DNA of 64,000 nt from JAJYIV01 sp964499955 (lineage in GTDB: Bacteria > Patescibacteriota > Patescibacteriia > UBA9934 > GWF2-40-263), in contig CAZCMI010000001.1 of the NCBI GenBank assembly GCA_964499955.1, positions 50,315 through 114,314 of the forward strand, written 5' to 3'. Shown here in pieces: positions 17,115 to 27,700 of the stretch; within the stretch, counting starts at the first letter, position 1, and every line of letters starts with the position of its first letter. The position numbers and the translations under genes were made by a program. The notes beneath the pieces are model-generated. The model did not search any database. It saw only the letters and a list, made by a program, of their open reading frames with translations, and was not told the DNA's origin.

Positions 17115-20100
17115 ATGCAAAGCTCCCTCAAGACGGGGAAGCGCGCGCTGACGTCGGCGGTGGCCGCGGCGACCATGCTCTGGTCCGTCGGGTTCTCCTC
17201 CCTCGTTGCGCCGCTCACGGCTCGCGCCGCTGCGCCCGGAGACCTCGTCCGCGGCACCACGCTGTCCACGCTGTACTACTACGGCCAGGACGGCAAGCGC
17301 TACGCCTTCCCCAACGAAAAGACCTACTTCACCTGGTACGCGGATTTCTCCGGCGTCCAGACCATTTCCGACAGCGAGCTGGCGGCCATTCCGCTCGGCG
17401 GGAACGTCTCGTATCGCCCCGGCTCCCGCTGGATCAAGATCGAGAGCGACCCCAAGACCTACGCGGTCTCCCCGAACGGCGTGCTCCGCTGGATTGAGAC
17501 GGAAGAAGTCGCCACCGGCCTCGCCGGCAGCGACTGGAACCAATTCATCGACGACGTGGCCGACGTGTTCTTCGTCGACTACACGGTTGGTCCGTCCCTG
17601 ACGTCCGCCGCCAACGCCTACAACGGCGCCTTGGTGCGCGACACGGATGGCTCCTACTACGTCATCCAGAACAACACGAAGCGCCTCGTGACGTCGGACG
17701 GCTTCACGGCCAACCGCCTTCAGACGCGCAACGCGTTGGACGGCAGCGGCATCAACCTGTCCGCCATCAACACGGGCGCCAACCTGGCGTCCCGCGAAGC
17801 CGCCTACTCCAACCCGGCCCAGCTCCCTGAGCAGGTCCAGGGTGGCCTGACGGTTTCCCTCGCCTCCGACTCCCCGGCCTCCACGACCATCGCGGCTCGT
17901 GCCCAGGGCGTCGTCCTGGCGAAGTTCAACCTGTCTTCCACCAACGGTGCGACGACGGTGAACTCCCTTACCATCAAGCAGGGCGGTCTCGGTTCCACCA
18001 ACAACGTGGAATCCGTGTACCTCTACGAAGGTAACACCCGCCTGACCAGTGGCCGCACGGTCAACTCCGCTTCCCGCGAAGTGACCTTCGGCACGCTGAA
18101 CCTGGCCTTGGCCAGCGGTCAGACCCGCACCATCTCGGTGGTGGCTGACATTGCTGACTCCGAAACGGTGAACAGCGGTGACACGCTTTTCTTCGAGATC
18201 GAATCCGCGAACAAGGTCGTGAGCGGCTCCACTGTGGGCGGCAACTTCCCGGTGCGCGGCGCCTCGGTGTCCCTTTCCGCTACGGAAGTTGGCACCCTGA
18301 CGCTCTCCAAGGGCGGCACGATCACCAACCCGACTCTCGGCCAGAAGCAGGCCGTGATCGGTGAATTCCACCTGGCGTCCAGCTCTGAAGAGAGCGTGCG
18401 CCTGCAGCGCCTCCGCCTGACGGTGGACGCCGCTTCCAACCACGACAACTTCAACCTCTTCCAGAACGACGTTCTGGTGGCGGTCGGTACGCGCTCGGGT
18501 TCGGACACGGTGGACTTCATCTTCACCAACCAGTTCGAAATTGCCCAGGGCAACAACCGCATCTTCCAGCTCAAGGCCGACATCGGCGGCAAGAGCGGGG
18601 ATGAAATCAAGGTGTCCGTGGACGAATCTTCGGACATCTACGCCATTGGCACGAAGTACGGTTTCGGCGTCGCCGTCGTTGACGGTTCGCCCGCCTACCG
18701 CGCCACGGGCAGCTCCTGTGCCAACACGGGCAGCTCCTGCTCGTTCTCCCAGATCCAGGGCGGCAAGCTGACCTTCGCCTTCAACGGGCCGACGGCTTCC
18801 CGCTTCAACCTGGACCAGAACGGCCTTGTCCTGATGGACCTGACTGTCACCAGCGAGAACGAAGCCACGATCCGCCACCTGGCGTTCAGCGTTACCGGTG
18901 CCGACTTGATCGGTGAAGGCACCAACCGGAACTACCAGAACTTCCGCTTGGTCGACAAGGCCACGGGCGCGACGGTTTCCGGCCCGGTGGAAATGAGCGG
19001 TAACGACACAGAGGCTTCCGTCGCCTTCCCGGATGACTGGGCCATGCGCGCCGGTGAGTCCATCGACTTGCAGCTGCTCGTGGACGCCAAGGGTGGCAAC
19101 GCCCCGTACACTGTTTCCAACGGGGAAACCATCCGCGCAACCTTCGTTGCTGGTTCCACCCAGGCCCGCGACATCAACAACCGCGACCTGAACCTCGGCA
19201 CGGATATCGTTCCGAACGCGAACCTGACCGGTCACCTGATGACCGCCCAGGCCGCCTCGTTGACGGTTGCCGCGTCCCAGCCGCCGTCGAGTTCCACGTA
19301 CGTGCGCGGTGCGCAGAACGTGGACATGCTCGGTGTGAGCTTCCAGACCGGTACGGCTTCCGCCGTCCGCGTTACGGCCGCCGCCTTCGGCTTCGGCACG
19401 GACACGGAAGAAGAAGCCTCCTCGCACATCACGTCCTGCTCCATCCATGATGCCGCTTCCGGCGCCTTGGTGGACGGTCCGCGTTCGTTTAGCGGTGCGA
19501 AGGTGAACTTCAACGGTTTCAACTGGACCATTCCCGCCGGCACCACCGGCAAGTTGATTGCCCGCTGTAACTTCGCCAACCTGCCGGCTGATGGTGACCA
19601 GTGGTGGTTGACGCTCGCCAAGGCCGACATCACCGCCTTGGACGCCGACGGCAACACGCTTACGTCCATCACGGACGCTGAAGTTGTTAACGGTGGGGAA
19701 GACCCCGCAATTTACCAGACTCTGAACGAAAGCGGTCAGCTGACCGTCGCGTTGGACGGTTCTTCGCCCCAGGCGAACATCATCCTTGGTGCTTCGACCG
19801 GCGTGACCACTTCCGTCTTCCGCTTCTCGACGAACAACGAACCGTACATTGTTAAGAGCCTGACGCTTGAGACCTGCGAAGCGGGTTACGGCTGCAACGA
19901 AGCGGTTGCGAACGCCATCCGCTTGTCCTACACGGACAAGTCCGGCGCCGCCCGCACGGCCACCAGCTCCTTCTCGGGCGGCAAGGTGCACTTCGGTGAC
20001 TTGGATCTCTACGTTCCGACCACCACGCACGCGCTCGCGACGGTGTCGATCGATACCAACACGGTGTCCTCCACGGGCGCCCAGTCCGGGAACCGGATTT

Positions 20101-20777
20101 CCTTGAGCCTCATCGATGAGGACTTCGAGGCCCTGGGCGAATCGTCCGGGAACACGATCACGACGGTGACCCCCGTGGCCGGCCGTGAACAGGTTCTGCG
20201 CAAGACCAAGCCCACCGTCTCGCTCGCGTCCGGTTCGCCGGCCGGGTTCCAGATCCCGGGCTTCAACGAAGTCTTGCTCTTCAACGTGACGGCGGACTCC
20301 CGCGGTTACGTGGATCTGAAGGAAGTGACCTTCCGCGTGACGTCTTCCAACAACGCGGAGGCCGGTACCTGGAACGAATGCGACGTGCTCGGTGACGCCG
20401 CCAAGTGGCAGATCTACAACAAGGCCGAGCCGTCCAACATCTTGGGCGACTGGGACTTCTACGATGTGGACGGTGGCGAGTGCGATGGCGCGGCTCCGTT
20501 GGCCTACGCCAAGGTGACCTTCGCCGACGGTGCCTTCGGCACCGAAGAAATCGGTGCGGGTCAGACCAAGACCTACGCTGTCCGCTTGGACACCACCGGT
20601 GCTTCCGCCGCCATGGACGACTCCATCCGCTTGGACATTCCGGCGGAAAACCAGCTGCCGGCTGGCGAAGTCGACCTGGACGGATCCCTCCTCTGGGGTG
20701 ACGACAACACGGGTGTTGATGCCGACGGTGCGTACATCCGGAACCTCCCGGTTCTCGGTGGCACGATCGGCTACTAA
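17115..20777 (+). CDS. S-layer-like surface protein with N-terminal shared domain
   Basis: 1220 residues from the ATG at 17115; the ORF extends further upstream but only this start gives a clean signal peptide (1-39, ending ARAAA). Residues 41-200 are the domain shared with three other proteins here: YAFPNEKTYFTWYADFSGV, RPGSRWIKIESDPKTYAV, then DWNQF, followed by a second half (GALVRDTDGSYYVI). The remaining 1000 residues are Thr/Ser/Ala-rich beta-strand repeats with few Lys and paired cysteines (for example SSCANTGSSC). Composition and uniform codon choice suggest high expression. S-layer identity is inferred from size, composition and its place behind an ECF/anti-sigma pair. Confidence 0.75.
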   Translation: MQSSLKTGKRALTSAVAAATMLWSVGFSSLVAPLTARAAAPGDLVRGTTLSTLYYYGQDGKRYAFPNEKTYFTWYADFSGVQTISDSELAAIPLGGNVSYRPGSRWIKIESDPKTYAVSPNGVLRWIETEEVATGLAGSDWNQFIDDVADVFFVDYTVGPSLTSAANAYNGALVRDTDGSYYVIQNNTKRLVTSDGFTANRLQTRNALDGSGINLSAINTGANLASREAAYSNPAQLPEQVQGGLTVSLASDSPASTTIAARAQGVVLAKFNLSSTNGATTVNSLTIKQGGLGSTNNVESVYLYEGNTRLTSGRTVNSASREVTFGTLNLALASGQTRTISVVADIADSETVNSGDTLFFEIESANKVVSGSTVGGNFPVRGASVSLSATEVGTLTLSKGGTITNPTLGQKQAVIGEFHLASSSEESVRLQRLRLTVDAASNHDNFNLFQNDVLVAVGTRSGSDTVDFIFTNQFEIAQGNNRIFQLKADIGGKSGDEIKVSVDESSDIYAIGTKYGFGVAVVDGSPAYRATGSSCANTGSSCSFSQIQGGKLTFAFNGPTASRFNLDQNGLVLMDLTVTSENEATIRHLAFSVTGADLIGEGTNRNYQNFRLVDKATGATVSGPVEMSGNDTEASVAFPDDWAMRAGESIDLQLLVDAKGGNAPYTVSNGETIRATFVAGSTQARDINNRDLNLGTDIVPNANLTGHLMTAQAASLTVAASQPPSSSTYVRGAQNVDMLGVSFQTGTASAVRVTAAAFGFGTDTEEEASSHITSCSIHDAASGALVDGPRSFSGAKVNFNGFNWTIPAGTTGKLIARCNFANLPADGDQWWLTLAKADITALDADGNTLTSITDAEVVNGGEDPAIYQTLNESGQLTVALDGSSPQANIILGASTGVTTSVFRFSTNNEPYIVKSLTLETCEAGYGCNEAVANAIRLSYTDKSGAARTATSSFSGGKVHFGDLDLYVPTTTHALATVSIDTNTVSSTGAQSGNRISLSLIDEDFEALGESSGNTITTVTPVAGREQVLRKTKPTVSLASGSPAGFQIPGFNEVLLFNVTADSRGYVDLKEVTFRVTSSNNAEAGTWNECDVLGDAAKWQIYNKAEPSNILGDWDFYDVDGGECDGAAPLAYAKVTFADGAFGTEEIGAGQTKTYAVRLDTTGASAAMDDSIRLDIPAENQLPAGEVDLDGSLLWGDDNTGVDADGAYIRNLPVLGGTIGY

Positions 20778-20837
20778 TCGCTTGGCGCAAGCCAATCGTT
20801 CGTAGCAACCGTTCGCTCACGTTCTCGTGAGAAACGC

Positions 20838-20866
20838 AAGCCCCGCCCTGTAAAGGGTGGGGCTTT
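20838..20866 (+). terminator. Intrinsic terminator of the S-layer-like gene
   Basis: A 12-base-pair stem (20838-20849 with 20854-20865; one G-T pair) with a four-base loop. The short T tail runs straight into the next extended -10. Confidence 0.85.
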
Positions 20867-20867
20867 G

Positions 20868-20876
20868 TGTTATGCT
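20868..20876 (+). promoter_or_regulatory. Extended -10 promoter (TG-T-TATGCT)
   Basis: Fused to the terminator tail. The start codon follows 8 bases after the -10. Confidence 0.55.
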
Positions 20877-20884
20877 GAGGCGGT

Positions 20885-21586
20885 ATGAACCGTTCGACCT
20901 CCCGTTTTTCGCCGTTGATCGTCGTGCTCGCCCTGCTTGTCATTTTGGCAACGGCCGCCTATGCGTGGCGGCGCGCGCAGCCGTCCGTGCCCATTCTGCC
21001 GGTGCAGGAAGTCGTGGACCGCGGCATGACGGACGAAGACCGCGCCCGTTTTGAGGCCCGTTTGGCAGACGCCGTGGCCCAGGCGGACGCCGCCGAAGAA
21101 CGGGACGTCTTCCTGCTGTTGCAGGTGGGAAACGCGTATTACACCCTCGGGCGGTTGGGAGAAGCCGTCGCTGTGTACCAAGATATTCTCTCCATGAATC
21201 CCAACGACGCCCCAGCCTTGGAAAACATGGGCCAAACCCTGTTGGAAATGGGGAATTATCCGGCCGCGTTTGAGGCCTGGCAGCGCGCCGCCGCTGTTTC
21301 GCCCGATGAAACCACGTATATCCGCATGGCGGATTTGGTGCGGGACTACATGCCCGAATCCCGCGACGCCATCCGGCTGTTGTTGGAAGCGGCCGTGGCG
21401 AACGTGGGCCAGACCTACGCCCTCATGGTCCGCCTGGGCGATTGGTACGCGGGGGAAGGGCAGTACGACCGCGCCGTCTCGCATTACGAAGTGGCTCTGC
21501 AGCTCCAGGACGACCCGCAGGCGCGCGCACGGATGGAAACGTACCGGCAGCGCATGTGGGAATCCGGAACGGAAGCCGGGGAGTAG
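20885..21586 (+). CDS. Membrane-anchored TPR protein
   Basis: 233 residues. There is one N-terminal membrane span (about 9-28), then tetratricopeptide repeats (about 75-215): VGNAYYTLGRLGEAVAVYQDILSMNPND, MGQTLLEMGNYPAAFEAWQRAAAVSP and LGDWYAGEGQYDRAVSHYEVALQL fit the TPR helix pattern. It is probably a scaffold for a complex on the outer face of the membrane; no partner can be named. It is a single gene between two terminator/promoter modules, flanked by the two largest surface-protein genes. Confidence 0.8.
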   Translation: MNRSTSRFSPLIVVLALLVILATAAYAWRRAQPSVPILPVQEVVDRGMTDEDRARFEARLADAVAQADAAEERDVFLLLQVGNAYYTLGRLGEAVAVYQDILSMNPNDAPALENMGQTLLEMGNYPAAFEAWQRAAAVSPDETTYIRMADLVRDYMPESRDAIRLLLEAAVANVGQTYALMVRLGDWYAGEGQYDRAVSHYEVALQLQDDPQARARMETYRQRMWESGTEAGE

Positions 21587-21615
21587 CGCGCAGGCATTCC
21601 AACTTATGGATAACG

Positions 21616-21646
21616 CAAAACGGATCGGACTTGCCGGTCCGTTTTG
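21616..21646 (+). terminator. Intrinsic terminator of the TPR gene
   Basis: Stem CAAAACGGA/TCCGTTTTG (21616-21624 with 21638-21646). The tail merges with the next promoter. Confidence 0.75.
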
Positions 21647-21655
21647 TGATATACT
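21647..21655 (+). promoter_or_regulatory. Extended -10 promoter (TG-A-TATACT)
   Basis: TG at 21647-21648 and TATACT at 21650-21655, immediately after the hairpin. Leader to the giant gene is about 60 bases. Confidence 0.65.
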
Positions 21656-21721
21656 GGCAACCGTACTAAATCTTTTCGTCGTTTTGTTTCCGGCGGAGCG
21701 CTTCCGTCGTCCTTCCCCTGT

Positions 21722-24700
21722 ATGCATGTTTCCACCCGTTCCCCACGGGGCCGCAAGGTTCCCGTACGTGCCGCGTTCCTGGGTTTGGTTCTTGCGTTCG
21801 GCGCGCTCGTCGCCCCGCTCGCTCCTGCCCAGGCAGCTATCACGACACAAGAGGCCGTTTCATTGATTTCCGTCGATACCGGCATCGTGGAGAACAGCAC
21901 GCCGGTGGCGGTGTTGGCGTTGAATCTTGCCGCATCCGCTGGGGAAACGCTTCGGGAGTTGACGCTTCACGTCAATCATCCGAGTTGGTACGACGGCACC
22001 GTGGACGGCGGCCTGTTCGAATCACTCAACACGAGCGCGACATCCGGTTTGCATGTGTACGCGGACAACCAGTCCGTCGGTGTGAACGGGCGCTTCGACG
22101 CCGCCGATACCCTCGTTGCGGTGGACGGCATCATAGAAGATGGCTGGGGCGGATTCGGGTACGGGTATGGATATGGGTACAGCACGGTCACCATCTCCTT
22201 TACGGCCGGCGTGCAAATTCCGCAGCACGACGGGCCCACGGCGGACCACCAATTCCGCGGGGCGGACTTTTTCGTGGTGATTCGCACCAACGACTTGTTT
22301 GACGGAGGGGATGCCATTCCGTTTACCGTTGAAATCCCCGCGTCAAACGCCATTGTGTATACGGGCGACGGTATCGACGGTGGAGACGCGGTACCGGGAA
22401 ATATCAACCCTGTTGAAACGGGTGCCTTGTGGGGCGTTGATATCAGCCCGGGCGACACGTTCCAAACGGTTGAAACGGTCGACCGCGACGACAACGGTTT
22501 GCTTGATGCTATCCGTGTGACCTGGGGTGCCGGATTTGAGGAAGAATCCTGGGGATATGGTTATGGGTTCGGGTTGAACGACAATTTCTCGAGCATGACC
22601 GGTTCGGTGTCGGTCGTGGATGAAAGCGGCGAGGAAGACTACGCATACAACGTTTCCAGTATCAGGACCTGCTTGCCGGACGAAGACAACGCGTGCAGCC
22701 AGGGAAGCTATTACGACAACGTGTTCTACCTGTTGCTTGATGAGCGGGAGATTGCCACGCCAGACGTGTGGAATGCGCCGGATTCAGACCATCTTTGGTG
22801 GGGCGACACGGGCGTCACGCCGGTCGTAACGATGACGAATAATTCGACCCTGCGTGATGCGTCCATTGGGTTCCGCCAACCCGGCCCGCCGTATCCCGGC
22901 AACCCGGACATTACCTATGTTGCCAACCCGAACGATGAGGAAGAGCATGATTGGCGGGATGTCACCACCTACAATCTTCCGGGCGGCGCGCTCGTGAGTT
23001 TGGATGGATTGGACGGAGAAGGAGCGGAAACGGACGATGACGCCCCGCCGGTGATGGTGCGGGCGGAAACGGAAGACAACAACGGGAACGGCCACGTCGA
23101 CACGCTCTTGGTCTACTTCAGCGAACCCGTGTATGTCACGGACGGGGAGAACTCGCCGAGCGGGTTCCCGGCCTTCATCAACGTGCAATCCGTCCCCGGC
23201 GGAACGCCGTACGTGATCCCGTCCGGCAACTACACGGCAACGGGCGTAGGGAATAGTGGCGTGTGGGAGGCGTCGTTCGATCTCACGGAGTCGGATGTGT
23301 TCGACACATCCGTCGTGCTTTCGTTCGAATACGACGACAGCCGCGTCAGCACCCACATTCGGGACGCCGCGGATCTCGATGTGCTTGAGCACACCATCCA
23401 GACCGTGGACCGCGCCGCGCCCGTCTTGGTGCACGCCACCACGCGCGACGGCAACGCGAACGGCTACCTGGACGGCGTCTACGTGGAATTTTCGGAGGAA
23501 ATCTTCGTGGGGACCGTCGAAGGTGAGGACCTCTACGTTTATCACACCTACGAGCAGTTCTGCGTGGATGGGTACGAAGTGACCGGCATTACGGCCGCCT
23601 TCGGTGAAGGCATCGGGTTCGGGTACGGTTCGAAGCGGTATTTGCTGGACCTGGCGCCGGGCAACACGTGGGACACGGGCGTGACGCCGGATATCGATGT
23701 GGGCTGCGAGGAAGAAGCGTATGGCGTGTTCGACCTGCAGCATGAGGCAGATGTAACTGCGCACCTCGATGATGAAGATTATGACGAACTGGAAGAGATC
23801 TTCGGGTTCTGGCGGAACGTGAACGACATGCAGTTTTTCGACGAAACCCTGGACCGCGCCAAGCCCATTCTGATGGAGGCGTCCACGTACGACATCGATG
23901 AAAACGGCTTCATCGACCGCCTGTGGTTGCGCTTCTCGGAACCCATTGGCGACGGCGACACGTGCGAAGCGGTTCCGGAGAATTTCTCCGTCGTGGACGG
24001 TGAATACACTTACGCGTCGGACGACGGCGATTGCGGTTGGGTGGACGATGAAGCGTGGGGATACGGCTACGGCGATTATCTCCTGGAATTGGCGGAGCGG
24101 GATACGCCGGACACGGATGCCACGCCGTCCGTGACCATCGTGCTCGACGGGGAAGAGCTGGGCGTGTTCGACCTGGTGGGCAATGAAAACGACGGCCAGT
24201 CCTTCGGCGCCGCCGAGGACCGCGCCGCCCCGCGCGTCTATCGCATCGATTATTTGGACGAAGTGGGAACCGCGAACGGCCGCATCGATGCCATCGACCT
24301 GCATTTCTCGGAAACCGTCGTCGGCGGCTCGTCCGTCCTGCGGCGCCATCACGTGCGGTTGGCAGACGTCGGTGATTTTACCGGCGCCGTGGCGCATGGC
24401 AGCGACGCGGAGGACTTCTCCAACCTGTTCTCCGTCGGTTCGTATACGTCGCTGCAGGTGGATTTCAAGACGGAAGCCACCGTGGTGGATACGCACGATG
24501 ACAGCGGGGACTTCGAGGTCGCGTTCCGCTTCAACGTCGATGCGTTGGTGGGATATGGGTACGGCTACGGCTGGAACCTGCAGGACGGCGAAGGCAACGG
24601 CACGGGCGAGCGCTGTGACAGCTGGCCGTACGACTGCGGCCCGCTGTTCACGGAAGAAACGGAAGGCCAGGTAGAGGAAAACCTGGGCCACGCGGACGTG

Positions 24701-27700
24701 CAGGACCACGCCGCGCCGGTCGTCTTCTCGTCGGAAACCTTGGACGATGACGGCGACGGCTTCGTGGACACCATGGTCGTGGTTTGGTCCGAAGTGTTGG
24801 ATGAAACCGAAACCAACCTCAAGTTGGCGGGATCGTTCGACCTGGAAGACGAACAGTACCCCGACTTCACCCTGGTGAGCGTCGTGCGGGCAGATGACAA
24901 TGCCTACGTCATTGAAGAAGGGGAACCGGACGTGACGGATCCCCGCACGGTCACGACCTTCACCATCGAAGCGTCCGAAATCGACGCATCGAACGAATAC
25001 GGCGACACGGACGCCGAGATCGAAATTTCCTTGAAGAGCGACCAAAACGTCAACGACCCGGACGACAACACGCACACGAGCGGGACGTTCCCGGCGTTTA
25101 CGTCCGCGGACCGCGCCTTGCCCACGTTGTGCACGTCCGACCGGGAAGGGACGAAGTGCGATGAAAACCGCCAGTTCTTGGACAACGACGAAAACGGCAA
25201 CGTGGACCAGGTGGCCCTGATATTCTCCGAGCCCATCCGGGCCCTCGGCGACAGCGGCGGCGTGGTTGCCGGTTCGTTCGCCGTCTCCATGGACGACGAC
25301 GGCCCGCTTTACACGGCGGTCACGGGTGTGTCGCATGGAGGCGGCACGCGGGACGTGACGCTGACCTTGGAAGAATTCGGCGACTTCTTGACGAACCCGT
25401 TGGAAGGCGACACGGGGAAAGAGTACGACGTGTCCTTCGGCTACGGGTACGGCAGCCCCGTCACCCCGTTGACCCTCTTCGAAGACATGGCCGGCAACGA
25501 GCAGGACGAAGAAGGCCTCCTGTTCGACCTGCAGGACTACGCCGCGCCCGCCATGGGCTACGGCTTCACCCGCGACGCCGACTGGAACGGCAAGATCGAC
25601 GGCGTATGCGTGCCGTTCTCCGAACTGCTGGATCCGGACACGGTGTATTTCGAAGAAGATCCGGAATACGGTTTCGACTTCGAGGTGGACGGGTATGCGG
25701 TTGCCAGCGTGTCGGCACCGAACGTGGAAGGTGCCTGTCAGAGCGCGGTGCATTATCTGATCGACCTGACGGAAGGCAGCACGCCTGATACGGACGCCAC
25801 GCCGGACGTGTCCATTCAGGAAGATTACGAGTTCTTGGATGACGCCGGAAACGTGTTTGACGCGGATTCGTTCACGGCCGGTCCGTTGGCCGCCGCGGAC
25901 GGCGCGGCCCCGGCCATCGTCTCCTTCACCTACCTGGACACGGACGTTCCGCGCGACGGCCGCATCGACACGATGCGCGTGACGTTCTCGGAACCGGCGG
26001 TCGCGGCGTCCGTGCTGCGCGCGGCGGACCTCTCCTTCGACGACGTGGGCGACTTCACCGGCGCCGCGTTCGGCGGAAGCACCGCGGACCTCGTCGCGGA
26101 AACGGTTTCCTCCGTGGACGTGCCGCTCGGCACCGAAGCCACGGTGGTCGACACGCATGAGGATTCCGGCGACATCGCCGTCGACACGCTGTCCGGCTCC
26201 TTCGTCCTGCAGGACGCGGCCGGCAACACCACGACCCAGACGGCGGACGTCTTCGGCAGCGAGGTCGTGTTCGGCACGGTGAGCCACGCCACGTTCTTGG
26301 ACGGCGCGGCCCCGGTCATCAAGTCCTTCACCTACCTGGACGAGGATGCCGACGGCAAGATCGACGCGTTCACCGTGGTCTTCTCGGAAGAAGTGACGGA
26401 CGAATCCGTCCTGCGCCGCAACGACCTGGACTTCGCCTACGGCTACGGGTACGGCGACTTCGCCGGTGCCGCGTTCGGCGCCGGAGACAACGTGATTACC
26501 ACGGCGTCGGCGACCGTGAAGGTGACGCTCGGCACGGAAGCCACGGCGGTGGACACGCACGACGACAGCGGCGACCTGTCCATCGAAACCCAGGGCGACT
26601 TCTCCCTGAAGGACGCGGCCGGCAATGAAAACGACGGCCATTACGTCCAAAACCAGGCCGATTACCTGGACGGCGCGGCCCCGGCCATCTTCTCCTTCAC
26701 CTACCGCGACGTGAACGTGGACGGCCGCATCGACGCCATCCGCGTGACGTTCACGGAAGAGGTCGTCGCCGGCTCGTCGCTGGCCGCCGCGGACCTCTCG
26801 CTCACCAACGTGGGCGCCTTCACCGGCGCGTCCTTCGGCTACGGATACGGCTACGGCTCCACGGCGAACCTGCTGGCGGACCTCGTCGATCCCGCCGCCA
26901 ACGTCTCCGTGCCGCTCGGCACGCACGCGACGGTGGTCGACACGCACGATGATTCCGGCGACCTTGCCATTTCGACCGTTTCCAACGGCGCCTTCCTCCT
27001 GAAGGACGCGGACGGGAACGAGACGGACGACGGACTCGTGTTCCGCGCCCAGACGCAAGCCGTCTTCGTGGACGGCGCGGCCCCGGTCATCAAAGCCTTC
27101 ACCTACCTGGATGAAGACGGCGACGGCCGCATCGACGCCTTCGGCGTGGACTTCTCCGAAACGGTCGTCCAGCACGCCCAGTCCGTCCTGTGCCCGAACG
27201 ACCTGCAACTGACCAGCGTCGGCGCCTTCACCGGCGCGGACTTCGGGGATTGCGACGGCAACACGATCACGGAAGACACGGCGAACGTGGTCGTGGATCT
27301 CGGCACGCCCGCCACGGTCATCACCACCTACACGGCGCCGGATTCCCTCGCCATCTCCACGAAGGAAGCGTTCTCCCTGCGCGACGACGCCGGAAACGTG
27401 AACAGCACGCTCGGCGCCCAGGCGCAGGCGACGTTCGCGGACGGCGCCCGCCCGATCTTCGTCTCCGCCACCACCAAGGACCTGAACAAGGACGGCACGG
27501 TGGACGCCGTGCACCTGGTCTTCTCGGAGTCGGTGGACGTTACGAACGGCGGGGAAGCGACGAACGTCCCGACCATGACCCTGTCCGCTTCCACGGGTAC
27601 GGCGGCGTTCAACAACGTGGAAGACGCGTCCTTTGAGGGCGTTGCGGAACTTACCCTGGGTGTGACCGTCAGTTCGACGGCCAACACGGCCTTGATTCTC

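Noticed and set aside
17079..20795. A 1238-codon minus-strand open frame opposite the S-layer-like gene
   Set aside because: Same reason: antisense shadow of a highly biased coding sequence.
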